DNA from: Gallionellales bacterium GWA2_60_142
GTDB lineage: Bacteria > Pseudomonadota > Gammaproteobacteria > Burkholderiales > Gallionellaceae
Reading direction: 5' to 3'
Assembly (NCBI GenBank): GCA_001801085.1
Contig: MGWR01000040.1
Location: 1-57,409, forward strand
DNA: 57,409 nucleotides
Positions within the stretch are counted from its first letter, which is position 1, and every line of letters begins with the position of its first letter. The translations under genes were made by a program, and so were the position numbers. The notes below the pieces were generated by a model. The model searched no databases, had not been told where the DNA came from, and saw only the letters and a program-made list of their open reading frames with translations. Below, piece by piece: positions 1-7,857 of this stretch.

Positions 1-1
1 G

Positions 2-1501
2 ACCACCGAACAGACCACCATCCATCAGGACGATAATCAAATTATTGCGGAACGCCGCGCCAAGCTGAACGCCATCCGCGCGCAAGGCGTCGCCTTCCCG
101 AACGACTTCGACCGCAAGCATATGGCAGACAAGCTGCATGCCGAGTTCGGCGAGAAGACGCACGACGAACTGGAGGCCCTGCAAATCCACGTTGCAGTCG
201 CCGGGCGCATGATGCTGAAGCGGGTGATGGGCAAGGCCAGTTTCGCGACGGTGCAAGACACCAGCGGCCGCATCCAGCTGTTCGTCACCAACGACGCTAT
301 CGGCGAAGAAGCCCATACTACATTCAAGCACTACGACCTCGGCGACATCCTCGGCGCGGTTGGCGTGCTGTTCAAGACCAAGACCGGCGAGCTGTCGGTG
401 CGCGTGACGCAGGTGCGCCTGCTGACCAAGTCGCTGCGCCCGCTGCCGGAGAAGTTCCACGGCCTGACCGACCAGGAGCAGAGATACCGCCAGCGCTACC
501 TCGATCTGATCACCAACGAGGACGCGCGCAAGGTATTTTTGACCCGCACCAAGATCATTCAGGCGATCCGCGATTTCTTCGTGCGCCACGACTATCTGGA
601 AGTCGAGACGCCGATGCTGCACCCGATTCCCGGCGGCGCGGCGGCCAAGCCGTTCATCACCCACCACAACGCGTTGGACATGCAGATGTATCTGCGCATC
701 GCGCCCGAGTTGTACCTGAAGCGTCTGGTCGTCGGCGGTTTCGAGAAGGTGTTCGAGATCAACCGCAACTTCCGCAACGAGGGCCTGTCGACGCGCCACA
801 ACCCCGAGTTCACGATGCTGGAATTCTACGAGGCTTATCGCGACTACAAGTACCTGATGGACTTCAGCGAGAGCCTGTTCCGCGAAGTCGCGCAGAAGGT
901 GCTGGGCACGACCCTGATCACATATCAGGGCAAGGAACTGGATCTGGGCAAGCCTTTCCACCGCCTGACGATGGTGCAGGCGATCCAGAAATACCACCCG
1001 CAGTTCACCGACGCGCAGCTGAACGACCGCGACTTCGTGGTCAACGAACTGCAGGACTTGAAGGCGAAATACAAGCCGGAAGACGGCATCGGCGGCCTGC
1101 AATTGTCGCTGTTCGAGGAACTGGCCGAAGGACATCTGTTCGAGCCGACATTCATCGTCGATTACCCGGTCGAAGTTTCGCCGCTGGCGCGCAGCAGCGA
1201 CAAGAACCCGCAGATCACCGAACGCTTCGAGTTGTTCATCGTCGGTCGCGAGATCGCCAACGGTTTCTCCGAGCTGAACGACGCGGAAGACCAGGAAGCG
1301 CGCTTCGACGCGCAGGTCGCCGCGAAAGATGCAGGCGACGAGGAAGCGATGTTCAAGGACAGCGACTACGTCCGCGCGCTGGAATACGGCCTGCCGCCGA
1401 CCGCCGGCCAAGGCATCGGCATCGACCGTCTGGTGATGCTGCTGACCGACGCGGCGAGCATCCGCGACGTGATCCTGTTCCCGCACATGCGGCCGGAGTG
1501 A
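2..1501 (+). CDS. lysS: Lysyl-tRNA synthetase, class II (5' end cut off by window)
   Basis: Charges tRNA-Lys with lysine in the cytoplasm. The reading frame is already open at base 2, and about 40 residues precede the first in-frame ATG at 122, so the true start lies left of the window. The N-terminal OB-fold anticodon-binding region is followed by the class II core. Motif 2 is visible as [14 protein letters not shown] followed by a methionine-leucine-glutamate run, and motif 3 as [10 protein letters not shown] just before the stop. Length after the edge (about 499 residues) is what the family needs, so only a few residues are missing. A TGA stop at 1499-1501 is followed at once by a repeat-like spacer. 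Confidence 0.96.
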   Translation, partial: TTEQTTIHQDDNQIIAERRAKLNAIRAQGVAFPNDFDRKHMADKLHAEFGEKTHDELEALQIHVAVAGRMMLKRVMGKASFATVQDTSGRIQLFVTNDAIGEEAHTTFKHYDLGDILGAVGVLFKTKTGELSVRVTQVRLLTKSLRPLPEKFHGLTDQEQRYRQRYLDLITNEDARKVFLTRTKIIQAIRDFFVRHDYLEVETPMLHPIPGGAAAKPFITHHNALDMQMYLRIAPELYLKRLVVGGFEKVFEINRNFRNEGLSTRHNPEFTMLEFYEAYRDYKYLMDFSESLFREVAQKVLGTTLITYQGKELDLGKPFHRLTMVQAIQKYHPQFTDAQLNDRDFVVNELQDLKAKYKPEDGIGGLQLSLFEELAEGHLFEPTFIVDYPVEVSPLARSSDKNPQITERFELFIVGREIANGFSELNDAEDQEARFDAQVAAKDAGDEEAMFKDSDYVRALEYGLPPTAGQGIGIDRLVMLLTDAASIRDVILFPHMRPE

Positions 1502-1502
1502 T

Positions 1503-1640
1503 CGTGACTAACCTGCTGCGTGGCCAATCTGCTGCGTTGCGTGCTCGCTCGCTCCTCGCCTACCTCGCACGGTATGTCTCGTCGCTCGCTGTGCGGCGCC
1601 TTGCATCTTGGCCTACTCGCGACGGTTATTCACGATCACT
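1503..1640 (+). repeat. Diverged member of the post-stop mosaic repeat family
   Basis: The spacer between lysS and the next gene keeps the skeleton of the dispersed repeat seen at 2325-2499, 34937-35158 and 44510-44642, read in the reverse orientation. It begins AACCTGCTGCG, has GCTGCGTTGCG near the start, and ends with GCGCCTTGCAT then CGCGACGGTT. The centre differs and is rich in CGCTCG and CTCGTC. The relationship is judged by eye and is weaker than among the other three copies. Confidence 0.45.
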
Positions 1641-1649
1641 CAATTTTCC

Positions 1650-2315
1650 ATGCTGACCGGCAACGCCAGAGAACACCTGTTGCAGCATTACCCCATGCTG
1701 CGCGAGATGCCCATCGCGGAACTGGATGCGCTGCTGTCCGCCGCGCATGTGATGGACATCCCGGCCGGCACGGTGATCTTCGACGAGAACCAGCCCTGCC
1801 AAGGGTTCCCGCTGCTGCTCTCCGGCAGCGTGCGCGTCAGCAAGAGTTCGCCGAACGGGCGCGAGCTGCAACTGTATCGCGTCGGCCCCGGCGAGAGCTG
1901 CATCCTCACCAGCAGCTGCCTGCTGGGGCATTCGCCCTACCACGCGCGCGGCATCGCCGAACGGGATACGCGCATGGCGGTACTCTCCCCCGCGACGTTC
2001 AAGGCGCTGATCGCAACTCATGAAGCGTTCCGTGACTATATTTTCGCGCTGTTCTCCGAGCGTCTCACCGACCTGATGCAACTGGTCTCTGCAGTCGCAT
2101 TCCAGAAGCTGGACCAGCGCCTCGCCGCCTTGCTGGTCGCAAAACCGAGTCCGATCAACACCACCCACCAGGCGCTGGCCGACGAACTCGGCAGCGTGCG
2201 CGAAATCGTCAGCCGCCTGCTGAAAAACTTCGCCGAACAGGGCTGGATCAGGCTCGGTCGCGAGCAGATCGAAGTGATCGACATCGCCGCGCTGCAAAGA
2301 TACGCCGCCCTGTAG
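1650..2315 (+). CDS. Crp/Fnr-family transcriptional regulator
   Basis: A 221-residue regulator: cyclic-nucleotide-binding-like beta-barrel (about residues 20-125), long dimerisation helix (about 125-150) and C-terminal winged helix (about 165-215). The start at 1650 (MLTGNAREHL) matches the usual family N-terminus; an upstream in-frame codon at 1608 would lie inside the spacer repeat. The N-terminus lacks the cysteine cluster of FNR, so no 4Fe-4S sensor is expected; two cysteines occur in GESCILTSSCLL. The recognition helix reads SVREIVSRLLKNF. Arg, Glu and the final Arg line up with the three CRP residues that read TGTGA. A perfect TGTGA-N6-TCACA site lies 190 bases downstream, ahead of the haem c gene. 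The ligand is unknown. Confidence 0.9.
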   Translation: MLTGNAREHLLQHYPMLREMPIAELDALLSAAHVMDIPAGTVIFDENQPCQGFPLLLSGSVRVSKSSPNGRELQLYRVGPGESCILTSSCLLGHSPYHARGIAERDTRMAVLSPATFKALIATHEAFRDYIFALFSERLTDLMQLVSAVAFQKLDQRLAALLVAKPSPINTTHQALADELGSVREIVSRLLKNFAEQGWIRLGREQIEVIDIAALQRYAAL

Positions 2316-2324
2316 TACATCCTC

Positions 2325-2499
2325 AAAAACCGTAGCGAGCGGCTTGAGTGCAAGGCGCACGGAGCTTTGCATGGCCAATCGACTAAGCTGGCAAACAACG
2401 CCAGCCAAGTCGCTGGTCAACGCAGAAACCGGAATGTACTGAAGTACATGAGGATTTCGAGTACCGCGCAACGCTGCAATCGAGTCGCGCAGTAGGTTT
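2325..2499 (+). repeat. Dispersed mosaic repeat, copy A
   Basis: A roughly 175-base non-coding element starting 9 bases after the regulator's stop. It shares AAAAACCGTAGCGAGCG, GAGTGCAAGGCGCACGG, AGAAACCGGAATGTACT, GGATTTCGAGTACCGCGCAA and CAATCGAGTCGCGCAGTAGG with copy C (44510-44642). It shares TTTGCATGGCCAATCGACTA and GCCAGCCAAGTCGCTGGTCA with copy B (34937-35158, opposite strand). It contains a module absent from C and lacks a module present in B and C, so the copies are mosaics. Confidence 0.85.
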
Positions 2500-2503
2500 G
2501 CTC

Positions 2504-2519
2504 TGTGACTTTCCTCACA
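2504..2519. promoter_or_regulatory. Candidate CRP-type operator TGTGA-N6-TCACA
   Basis: The 16 bases TGTGACTTTCCTCACA form a perfect TGTGA-N6-TCACA palindrome 67 bases upstream of the haem c gene at 2586 and just outside repeat copy A. The Crp/Fnr-family protein encoded immediately upstream has the Arg-Glu...Arg recognition-helix residues expected to read TGTGA half-sites. Autonomous binding is inferred, not shown; a global CRP homologue could also use the site. Confidence 0.6.
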
Positions 2520-2585
2520 GACAGCCCTCGCCTCTCCCCCTAACATCCGGCCTCGATCAATCTTGGTCGCCACCGGATAGAACTC

Positions 2586-3047
2586 ATGAAACTGAGCAAG
2601 CTCGCACTGTTATCCCTCGCCCTCTGGCTCGCCACCGTCGCGACCTTCGCGTGGTTCTTCGTGCGCGGCAACACCGCCGCCGGCACCGACGACCGCACCG
2701 CCGTCGTACTGCAACCCATCGAACGCGACCTGGTGTTGGGCGAGATGCGCGGCCTGCTGACCGCGACGCACGGCATCCTGCAGGGCATCAATGTCGGCGA
2801 CATGAAGCAGGTCGCGGCGGCCGCGCGTTCGGCCGGCATGGGCGCCGCCGTCGACCTAAACCCCGCGCTGATGGCGAAGCTGCCGCTATCATTCAAGGAG
2901 TTGGGCATGACCGTGCACCATCGCATGGACGACATCGCCGTCGCGGCGGAGAGCGGCAAGCCGGCGCCCGAGATCATGGGCATGCTGACCGACACGATGT
3001 CCAGTTGCATCGCCTGCCACGCCTCGTGGCAATTGCAGTCGAATTGA
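2586..3047 (+). CDS. Membrane-anchored/periplasmic monohaem c protein
   Basis: A 153-residue protein with an N-terminal hydrophobic segment (residues 5-25), probably an uncleaved anchor or signal sequence, then a mostly helical domain and one haem c motif CIACH close to the C-terminus. One CxxCH near the end of a helical domain resembles class II cytochrome c' folds, but I cannot assign the family firmly. It is the first gene of a + strand set with the DUF2892 protein (3099) and the second haem c protein (3358), downstream of a CRP-type palindrome. A periplasmic redox or gas-sensing role is an inference from the haem motif and context. Confidence 0.75.
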   Translation: MKLSKLALLSLALWLATVATFAWFFVRGNTAAGTDDRTAVVLQPIERDLVLGEMRGLLTATHGILQGINVGDMKQVAAAARSAGMGAAVDLNPALMAKLPLSFKELGMTVHHRMDDIAVAAESGKPAPEIMGMLTDTMSSCIACHASWQLQSN

Positions 3048-3098
3048 ACGTAACGCCCCTTATTTAATCGAACGCAACATCAACCACAGGAGATCATC

Positions 3099-3293
3099 AT
3101 GAAAATCAACGTAGGCGGTTTCGACCGCATCGCACGCATCGTCGCAGGCCTGGTCCTGATCGGCCTGGCCGCCACCGGCATGGTCGGCGTCTGGGGCTAT
3201 ATCGGCGTCGTGCCGCTGCTGACCGGCATCTTCAAGTTCTGCCCGGCCTATGCGATGTTCGGCATGAGCACCTGCCCGATGGACAAGAAGTAA
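3099..3293 (+). CDS. DUF2892 (YgaP-like) inner-membrane protein
   Basis: A 64-residue protein with the DUF2892 signature: N-terminal NVGGFDRIARIVAG, two hydrophobic helices (about 13-30 and 33-50), and the C-terminal block FKFCPAYAMFG followed by a conserved STCP. These small membrane proteins occur alone or fused to rhodanese domains (E. coli YgaP). The start has a good ribosome site (CACAGGAGATCATC before ATG). It lies 51 bases after the first haem c gene and is closed by a terminator at 3311-3340. The function of stand-alone members is not established. Confidence 0.88.
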   Translation: MKINVGGFDRIARIVAGLVLIGLAATGMVGVWGYIGVVPLLTGIFKFCPAYAMFGMSTCPMDKK

Positions 3294-3310
3294 ACCTTTC
3301 TTCCCCCTTG

Positions 3311-3340
3311 CGCCCGATGCGACCCATCGGGCGTTTTTTT
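3311..3340 (+). terminator. Intrinsic terminator after the DUF2892 gene
   Basis: Stem CGCCCGATG / CATCGGGCG with a short loop, followed by seven T. It sits between the DUF2892 gene and the next haem c gene, so the latter is expressed either by readthrough or from its own promoter. The same CGCCCGATGG stem sequence is reused at 3955-3990. Confidence 0.85.
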
Positions 3341-3357
3341 GACTACAGGAGATACGC

Positions 3358-3933
3358 ATGAAAAAACAATTCGCCCTCGCCTCGCTGTTGGCCCTGTCTT
3401 CCGCTTCCGCATACGCGGCTGACGACCTCGCCAAATACAAGGATGAAAGCCGCGCCGTCATCGGCCCCTTCGTCCAGAAACTGATCGCCGAGAACAAGAA
3501 GGCCGTCATGGAAGGCGGCCCCGAGTCCGCAATCAAGGTCTGCAAGGACATCGCCCCTGCCATGGCCGGCGAAGTCTCGCGCATGAACGGCCTGCGCCTG
3601 ACCCGCGTCTCGCTGAAGGTGCGCAACCCGCTGCTCGGCACCGCCGACGCATGGGAACAGAAGAAACTGATGGAATTCGAGAAGCGCGCCGCCAAGGGCG
3701 AGAAGACCGATGCGATGGAAGCCGCCGAAATCGTCAAGGAGCCGAACGGAAAATACTTCCGCTACATGAAGGCCATCGCGCTGCAGCCGGGCTGTGTCGC
3801 CTGCCACGGCAAGCCGGCAGACATCAACGAGAACGTGAAGGCGCGCCTCGCGGAAGACTACCCGCACGATCAGGCGACCGGCTACGAAGCCGGGCAGATT
3901 CGCGGCGCGGTCAGCATCAAGCGTCCGCTGTAA
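3358..3933 (+). CDS. Periplasmic DUF3365 (Tll0287-like) haem c protein
   Basis: A 191-residue protein with a cleavable signal peptide (MKKQFALASLLALSSASAYA, cleavage after AYA). The mature part has the Tll0287-like/DUF3365 pattern: an N-terminal helix, IKVCKDIAPAMAGEVSR, the LRLTRVSLKVRNPLL block, and a haem c site CVACHG near residue 142. The family folds as a PAS-like domain with covalently bound haem, usually regarded as a redox or gas sensor. The start is supported by ACAGGAGATACGC before ATG. It has no fused signalling output, so any partner must be encoded elsewhere. Together with the protein at 2586 it gives two haem c proteins in 1.4 kb. Confidence 0.88.
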   Translation: MKKQFALASLLALSSASAYAADDLAKYKDESRAVIGPFVQKLIAENKKAVMEGGPESAIKVCKDIAPAMAGEVSRMNGLRLTRVSLKVRNPLLGTADAWEQKKLMEFEKRAAKGEKTDAMEAAEIVKEPNGKYFRYMKAIALQPGCVACHGKPADINENVKARLAEDYPHDQATGYEAGQIRGAVSIKRPL

Positions 3934-3954
3934 GAAAATCAACTCCTGAACGAC

Positions 3955-3990
3955 AAATCGCCCGATGGACTCCGATCCATCGGGCGATTT
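3955..3990. terminator. Bidirectional terminator between convergent genes
   Basis: A perfect 15-bp inverted repeat AAATCGCCCGATGGA / TCCATCGGGCGATTT around a 6-base loop separates the haem c gene (+) from the paraslipin gene (-). A/T-rich ends on both sides allow termination in both directions. Confidence 0.88.
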
Positions 3991-4007
3991 GCATTCCGAA
4001 TCCGGAC

Positions 4008-4850
4008 TTACTTCGATCCCAGCAGGTTCTTCACCGCGGCGATGATATCGCCCGGCAGCAGCACGATCTTGCTGTTTTCCGAAGTGGAGAGTTTCTGCAC
4101 GGCCTGGATGTAGCGGTCACCCAGCAAGAAGGTCGCCGAGCTGCTGCTGTCCTTCACCGCTTCACCTATCATCCGCATCGATTCAGAACTCGCTTCGGCG
4201 GCGACCTTCTGCGCTTCGGCATCCTTGCGCGCGGCTTCCAGACGCGCTTCGGCGTTCAGGATGATCGCCTGCTTCTCGCCTTCCGATCTCGTCACCAGCG
4301 CCACGCGCTCGCGTTCCGCTGCGGCCTGCAACTCCATCGCTTTCTGCATGTTGGGCGAGGGCTTGATGTCCTGTATCTCCACCGACTTCACGGTCAAGCC
4401 CCAATCGACCGCCTCATCGGCGATGGCCACCTTGAGTTCGGCCTTGATGCGGTCGCGCGACGACAGCGCCTGATTCAGGTCCATGCCGCCGATGATGGAG
4501 CGCAAACTGGTCTGCACCATGTTACGCATCGCCTCGCGGAAGTTTTCGATGCCATACACCGCGCGCTGAATATCGCTGACCTTGATGAAGGCAATCGCGT
4601 TGGCGAGGATCACCGCGTTGTCGCGCGTGATGACTTCCTGCTCCGGCACGTCGAGGATGATGTCCTTGGTGGTGACCTTGTAGGCTACCTTGTCGATGAA
4701 CGGCACGATGATGCTGAGGCCGGGGCTAAGGATGGAACTGAATCGCCCCAGCCGCTCGACCACCCACTCCTCGCCCTGCGGCACGATGCGTATGCCTTGC
4801 CAGAGAATGATGGCGACGGGGATCAGCAGGATTACCAGAAACTCGATCAT
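4008..4850 (-). CDS. qmcA: SPFH/band 7 membrane protein, QmcA/paraslipin type
   Basis: A 280-residue stomatin-family protein. One N-terminal membrane helix (MIEFLVILLIPVAIILW) is followed by the SPFH domain (IRIVPQGEEWVVERLGRF ... TKDIILDVPEQEVITRDNA) and a long helical region with the oligomerisation segment. ATG at 4850 is chosen because a GAGGAG site lies 6 bases upstream; the longer frame would need a TTG without one. Such proteins form membrane microdomains and assist membrane-protein quality control, usually with an NfeD partner. The nfeD gene lies upstream on the same strand, separated by a hairpin-forming inverted repeat, which fits the classical pairing. Confidence 0.92.
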   Translation of the reverse strand: MIEFLVILLIPVAIILWQGIRIVPQGEEWVVERLGRFSSILSPGLSIIVPFIDKVAYKVTTKDIILDVPEQEVITRDNAVILANAIAFIKVSDIQRAVYGIENFREAMRNMVQTSLRSIIGGMDLNQALSSRDRIKAELKVAIADEAVDWGLTVKSVEIQDIKPSPNMQKAMELQAAAERERVALVTRSEGEKQAIILNAEARLEAARKDAEAQKVAAEASSESMRMIGEAVKDSSSSATFLLGDRYIQAVQKLSTSENSKIVLLPGDIIAAVKNLLGSK

Positions 4851-4893
4851 GTATTTCTCCTCGAAAATGCTTAACAAAACCTCAAAAACATCG

Positions 4894-4970
4894 GTCCACG
4901 GAAGACACGGAAATCACGGAAAAAAACATTTTGCTTGAACACTTCCGTGCCTTCCGTGTCTTCCGTGGAC
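4894..4970. repeat. Large inverted repeat between nfeD and paraslipin genes
   Basis: Arms at 4894-4920 and 4944-4970 match at 25 of 27 positions (GTCCACGGAAGACACGGAA ... CACGGA). Each arm is itself a degenerate tandem of CACGGAA units. Transcribed from nfeD, this would form a long imperfect hairpin ahead of the paraslipin gene. Confidence 0.85.
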
Positions 4971-4988
4971 AATTGCTTCTTTTGACGT

Positions 4989-5438
4989 TCACCCAACCTT
5001 GCGCTGCACGCGCAGATAATTCCCTACCACCGCAACGACTTCGGCCTGTTCGCCGGCATCGATAGTCTGCTCGGAGGTCGCGGCCCACTCGCGGCTGCCC
5101 ATCACCGGCACGGTGAAGACTATCGAGCCGTTCTGCTCCGGCGACACCGCAACCGTCAGCCGTCCGACCTTGCCTATGGTGTCGTCCTGCGCCTGTCCGA
5201 TGCGCAGCGCGGGCTGCTTCGGAGAGTAGTTTCGCTTCCAGATTACCAGCGACAGCACCGACAACAGGGTAAAGGCGAACAACTGTCCCGCCAGCGGCAT
5301 ATCCGGAAAGACGAACAACATGACCGCGACGCACAGCGCGGCGATGCCGAACCACAGGATGTAGAACGTCCCGCTCAACATCTCCACGCTCAGCAGCACC
5401 AGACCGAGTATCGCCCACGCCCACACAGCTTGTTCCAT
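4989..5438 (-). CDS. nfeD: NfeD-family membrane protein
   Basis: A 149-residue short-form NfeD: two or three N-terminal membrane helices (about 7-27, 30-47, 50-67), then a C-terminal OB-like domain with the family pattern GKVGRLTVAV ... GEQAEVVAVVGNYLRV. It lacks the ClpP-class protease domain of the long form. It is the usual partner of SPFH proteins in membrane stress or lipid-raft maintenance and lies just upstream of the paraslipin gene on the same strand. The start has a GGAGGATGCA sequence before ATG. Confidence 0.9.
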   Translation of the reverse strand: MEQAVWAWAILGLVLLSVEMLSGTFYILWFGIAALCVAVMLFVFPDMPLAGQLFAFTLLSVLSLVIWKRNYSPKQPALRIGQAQDDTIGKVGRLTVAVSPEQNGSIVFTVPVMGSREWAATSEQTIDAGEQAEVVAVVGNYLRVQRKVG

Positions 5439-5475
5439 TGCATCCTCCCAATATTTTCGGGCGATGGTATCAGAA

Positions 5476-5504
5476 GACGGACGCCAGAACTAAGTGGCTA
5501 TAAT
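5476..5504 (+). promoter_or_regulatory. Possible copA promoter with consensus TATAAT
   Basis: TATAAT at 5499-5504 lies 41 bases before the copA ATG, in the divergent gap between nfeD and copA. No good TTGACA is found at standard spacing, which suggests either a weak or an activator-dependent promoter. No clear CueR/CopY operator could be recognised by eye. Confidence 0.35.
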
Positions 5505-5544
5505 CAGGCCCAATCTCGATACTATTGAGCGACAAGAGACCCTT

Positions 5545-7707
5545 ATGAGCGAACAAAACGAACACGCCGAACTGCAAATCACCGGAATGCGCTGCGCATC
5601 CTGCTCCGGGCGTCTGGAAAAAAACCTGAACGAGATGCCGGGCACCGAGGCCGTGGTGAACATCGCCACCGAGAAGGCCAGCGTCACCTTCGACCCCGCG
5701 GTCACCAGCGTCGAAGCCATCATTGCAACGGTGCGCAAAGCGGGCTTCGACGCCCATGCGGCGCGCGACTTCGCCGCCGAGAAGCAGGAACGCGTCGCGA
5801 TGCTGCGCCGCGAGCGCAACCTGTTCCTGATCTCCGCGCTACTGACCGCCCCGCTGCTGATCGAGATGGCGCTGATGCTGTTCGGCATCCACCTGATGAT
5901 GCCGGTATGGATGCAATGGCTGCTCGCCACGCCGGTGCAGTTCTGGGCCGGATCGCGCTTCTACACCGGTGCATGGAGCAGCCTGCGCAGCGGCGGCAGC
6001 AACATGGACGTGCTGGTCGCGCTCGGCACGAGTGCTGCGTATTTCCTGAGCGTCGCGGTGTGGCTGCTGAATCTCGATCAGCCGGTGTATTTCGAGGCGA
6101 GTGCGACGCTGATCACGCTGGTGCTGCTCGGCAAACTGCTGGAGGCGCGCGCCAAGGGCAAGGCGTCCGCCGCGCTGGAAGCGCTGATCAACCTTCAACC
6201 CAAGATCGCCCATGTCGAACGCAACGGCCAGTTGCTCGATGTCTCCGCCGGATCTCTGCGCCCCGAAGACATCTTCGTCGTGCGTCCCGGCGAGAGCGTG
6301 CCGGTGGACGGCGTGGTACTGGAAGGTTCGTCCAGCGTGGACGAGGCGATGCTCACCGGCGAGAGCCTGCCGCAAGAAAAGACCGCAGACGCGAAGGTCT
6401 ACGCCGCGACGCTGAACCAGCAGGGCCTGCTGCGCTGCCGCGCGCTCGCGGTCGGCTCGCGCACCCAACTCGCCGCGATCATCCACCTGGTCGAACAAGC
6501 TCAAGGCTCCAAGGCCGCGATCCAGAAACTCGCCGACCGCATCTCCGCGGTGTTCGTGCCGGCGGTGCTAGTGATCGCATCGCTGACCTTCACCGGCTGG
6601 TATCTGGCCGACGCCGGCTTCGCGACTGCGCTGATCAACGCAGTCGCGGTGCTGGTGATCGCCTGCCCCTGCGCGCTGGGCCTCGCCACGCCCACCGCCG
6701 TCGTCGTCGCCACCGGCCGCGCCGCGCATGCCGGCATTCTGGTCAAGGACGCCGCCGCACTCGAACGCGCCCACCAACTCGCGGTGCTGGTCGTCGACAA
6801 GACCGGCACGCTGACCGAAGGCAAACCCAGCGTCACCGACCTGCTGCCCTCGACCGGCATCGCGCAGGACGAATTGCTGCGCATCGCCGCAGCCCTCGCG
6901 CAACACTCCGGCCACCCGCTGTCGCGCGCGCTGCTCGACCATGCCGGGCAGATATCGCTGCCCGAGGCGGAAAACCTGCGCGAGCAGGCCGGCCTGGGCC
7001 TGAGTGCCGACATCGAAGGCCAGACCTGCTCGCTCGGCTCGCCCGCATTCGCCGCACAGCTAGGCGTCGCACTCGACGACGCGCAGTTGCTCACGCTGCA
7101 AAGCCAAGGAAAATCCGTCATCGCGGTCGCGCACGGCGGCGCGCTGCTCGGCCTGATCGCCTTCGCCGACCGATTGCGCGACAGCAGCCGAAACGCGGTC
7201 GCGAGGCTACACGACATGGGCGTGCGCGTCGTGATGCTCAGCGGCGACAACCAGGCGACCGCCGCCGCCATCGCCGCGCAGGTCGGCATAGCGGAGTTCC
7301 GCGCCGAAGTGCTGCCGCAAGACAAGGCCGCACTGGTGGAAAGCTACAAACAGGAAGGCAGGCTGGTCGGCATGGCCGGCGACGGCATCAACGACGCGCC
7401 CGCGCTGGCCGCCGCCGACGTCGGCTTCGCGATGAAGAGCGGCAGCGACATCGCCCTCGAAGCCGCCGACATCACGCTGATGCGCAACGACCTCGCCAGC
7501 GTCGTCGACGCGATCTCGCTGTCGCGCGCGACGCTCACCAAGATACGCCAGAACCTGTTCTTCGCGTTCGGCTACAACGTCCTCGGTATCCCCCTCGCCG
7601 CCGCCGGCATGCTGAACCCGATGATCGCGGGCGCGGCAATGGCGCTGAGCTCGGTGTCGGTCGTCAGCAACGCGCTGCTGCTGAAGCGCTGGCGCAGCCC
7701 GCTGTAA
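5545..7707 (+). CDS. copA: Copper-exporting P1B-type ATPase
   Basis: A 720-residue Cu(I) efflux pump of the inner membrane. In order: one heavy-metal-associated domain with GMRCASC (about residues 12-18), membrane helices, the actuator-domain motif LTGES, the transmembrane CPC motif ([12 protein letters not shown]), the phosphorylation site DKTGTLTEG, the P1B GHPLSRAL histidine-proline motif, and the hinge [10 protein letters not shown]. The C-terminal helices carry the [13 protein letters not shown] pattern of Cu(I) ATPases. The start at 5545 ([12 protein letters not shown]) is preferred to 5494, which would run through the likely promoter. It has no adjacent regulator or chaperone; a copper-storage protein is encoded at 35184-35627 in the same window. 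Confidence 0.96.
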   Translation: MSEQNEHAELQITGMRCASCSGRLEKNLNEMPGTEAVVNIATEKASVTFDPAVTSVEAIIATVRKAGFDAHAARDFAAEKQERVAMLRRERNLFLISALLTAPLLIEMALMLFGIHLMMPVWMQWLLATPVQFWAGSRFYTGAWSSLRSGGSNMDVLVALGTSAAYFLSVAVWLLNLDQPVYFEASATLITLVLLGKLLEARAKGKASAALEALINLQPKIAHVERNGQLLDVSAGSLRPEDIFVVRPGESVPVDGVVLEGSSSVDEAMLTGESLPQEKTADAKVYAATLNQQGLLRCRALAVGSRTQLAAIIHLVEQAQGSKAAIQKLADRISAVFVPAVLVIASLTFTGWYLADAGFATALINAVAVLVIACPCALGLATPTAVVVATGRAAHAGILVKDAAALERAHQLAVLVVDKTGTLTEGKPSVTDLLPSTGIAQDELLRIAAALAQHSGHPLSRALLDHAGQISLPEAENLREQAGLGLSADIEGQTCSLGSPAFAAQLGVALDDAQLLTLQSQGKSVIAVAHGGALLGLIAFADRLRDSSRNAVARLHDMGVRVVMLSGDNQATAAAIAAQVGIAEFRAEVLPQDKAALVESYKQEGRLVGMAGDGINDAPALAAADVGFAMKSGSDIALEAADITLMRNDLASVVDAISLSRATLTKIRQNLFFAFGYNVLGIPLAAAGMLNPMIAGAAMALSSVSVVSNALLLKRWRSPL

Positions 7708-7857
7708 CCGGATATATAGATATTTCGGTCTATTGTTTCCAATGAGTGCATCGGGTATCGTGGCGCGCGAATGCATCACTACCCAATTCATGCTCCTCGA
7801 AGGCGCTTTCCCCCTACGTCTTTGGGTGTAAATTCTTTGTTGTCCCTAGGATAAGCT

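Noticed and set aside
5907-7745. A 612-codon + strand frame overlapping copA
   Set aside because: Extremely arginine-rich, a +1-type shadow of the copA frame, no ribosome site.
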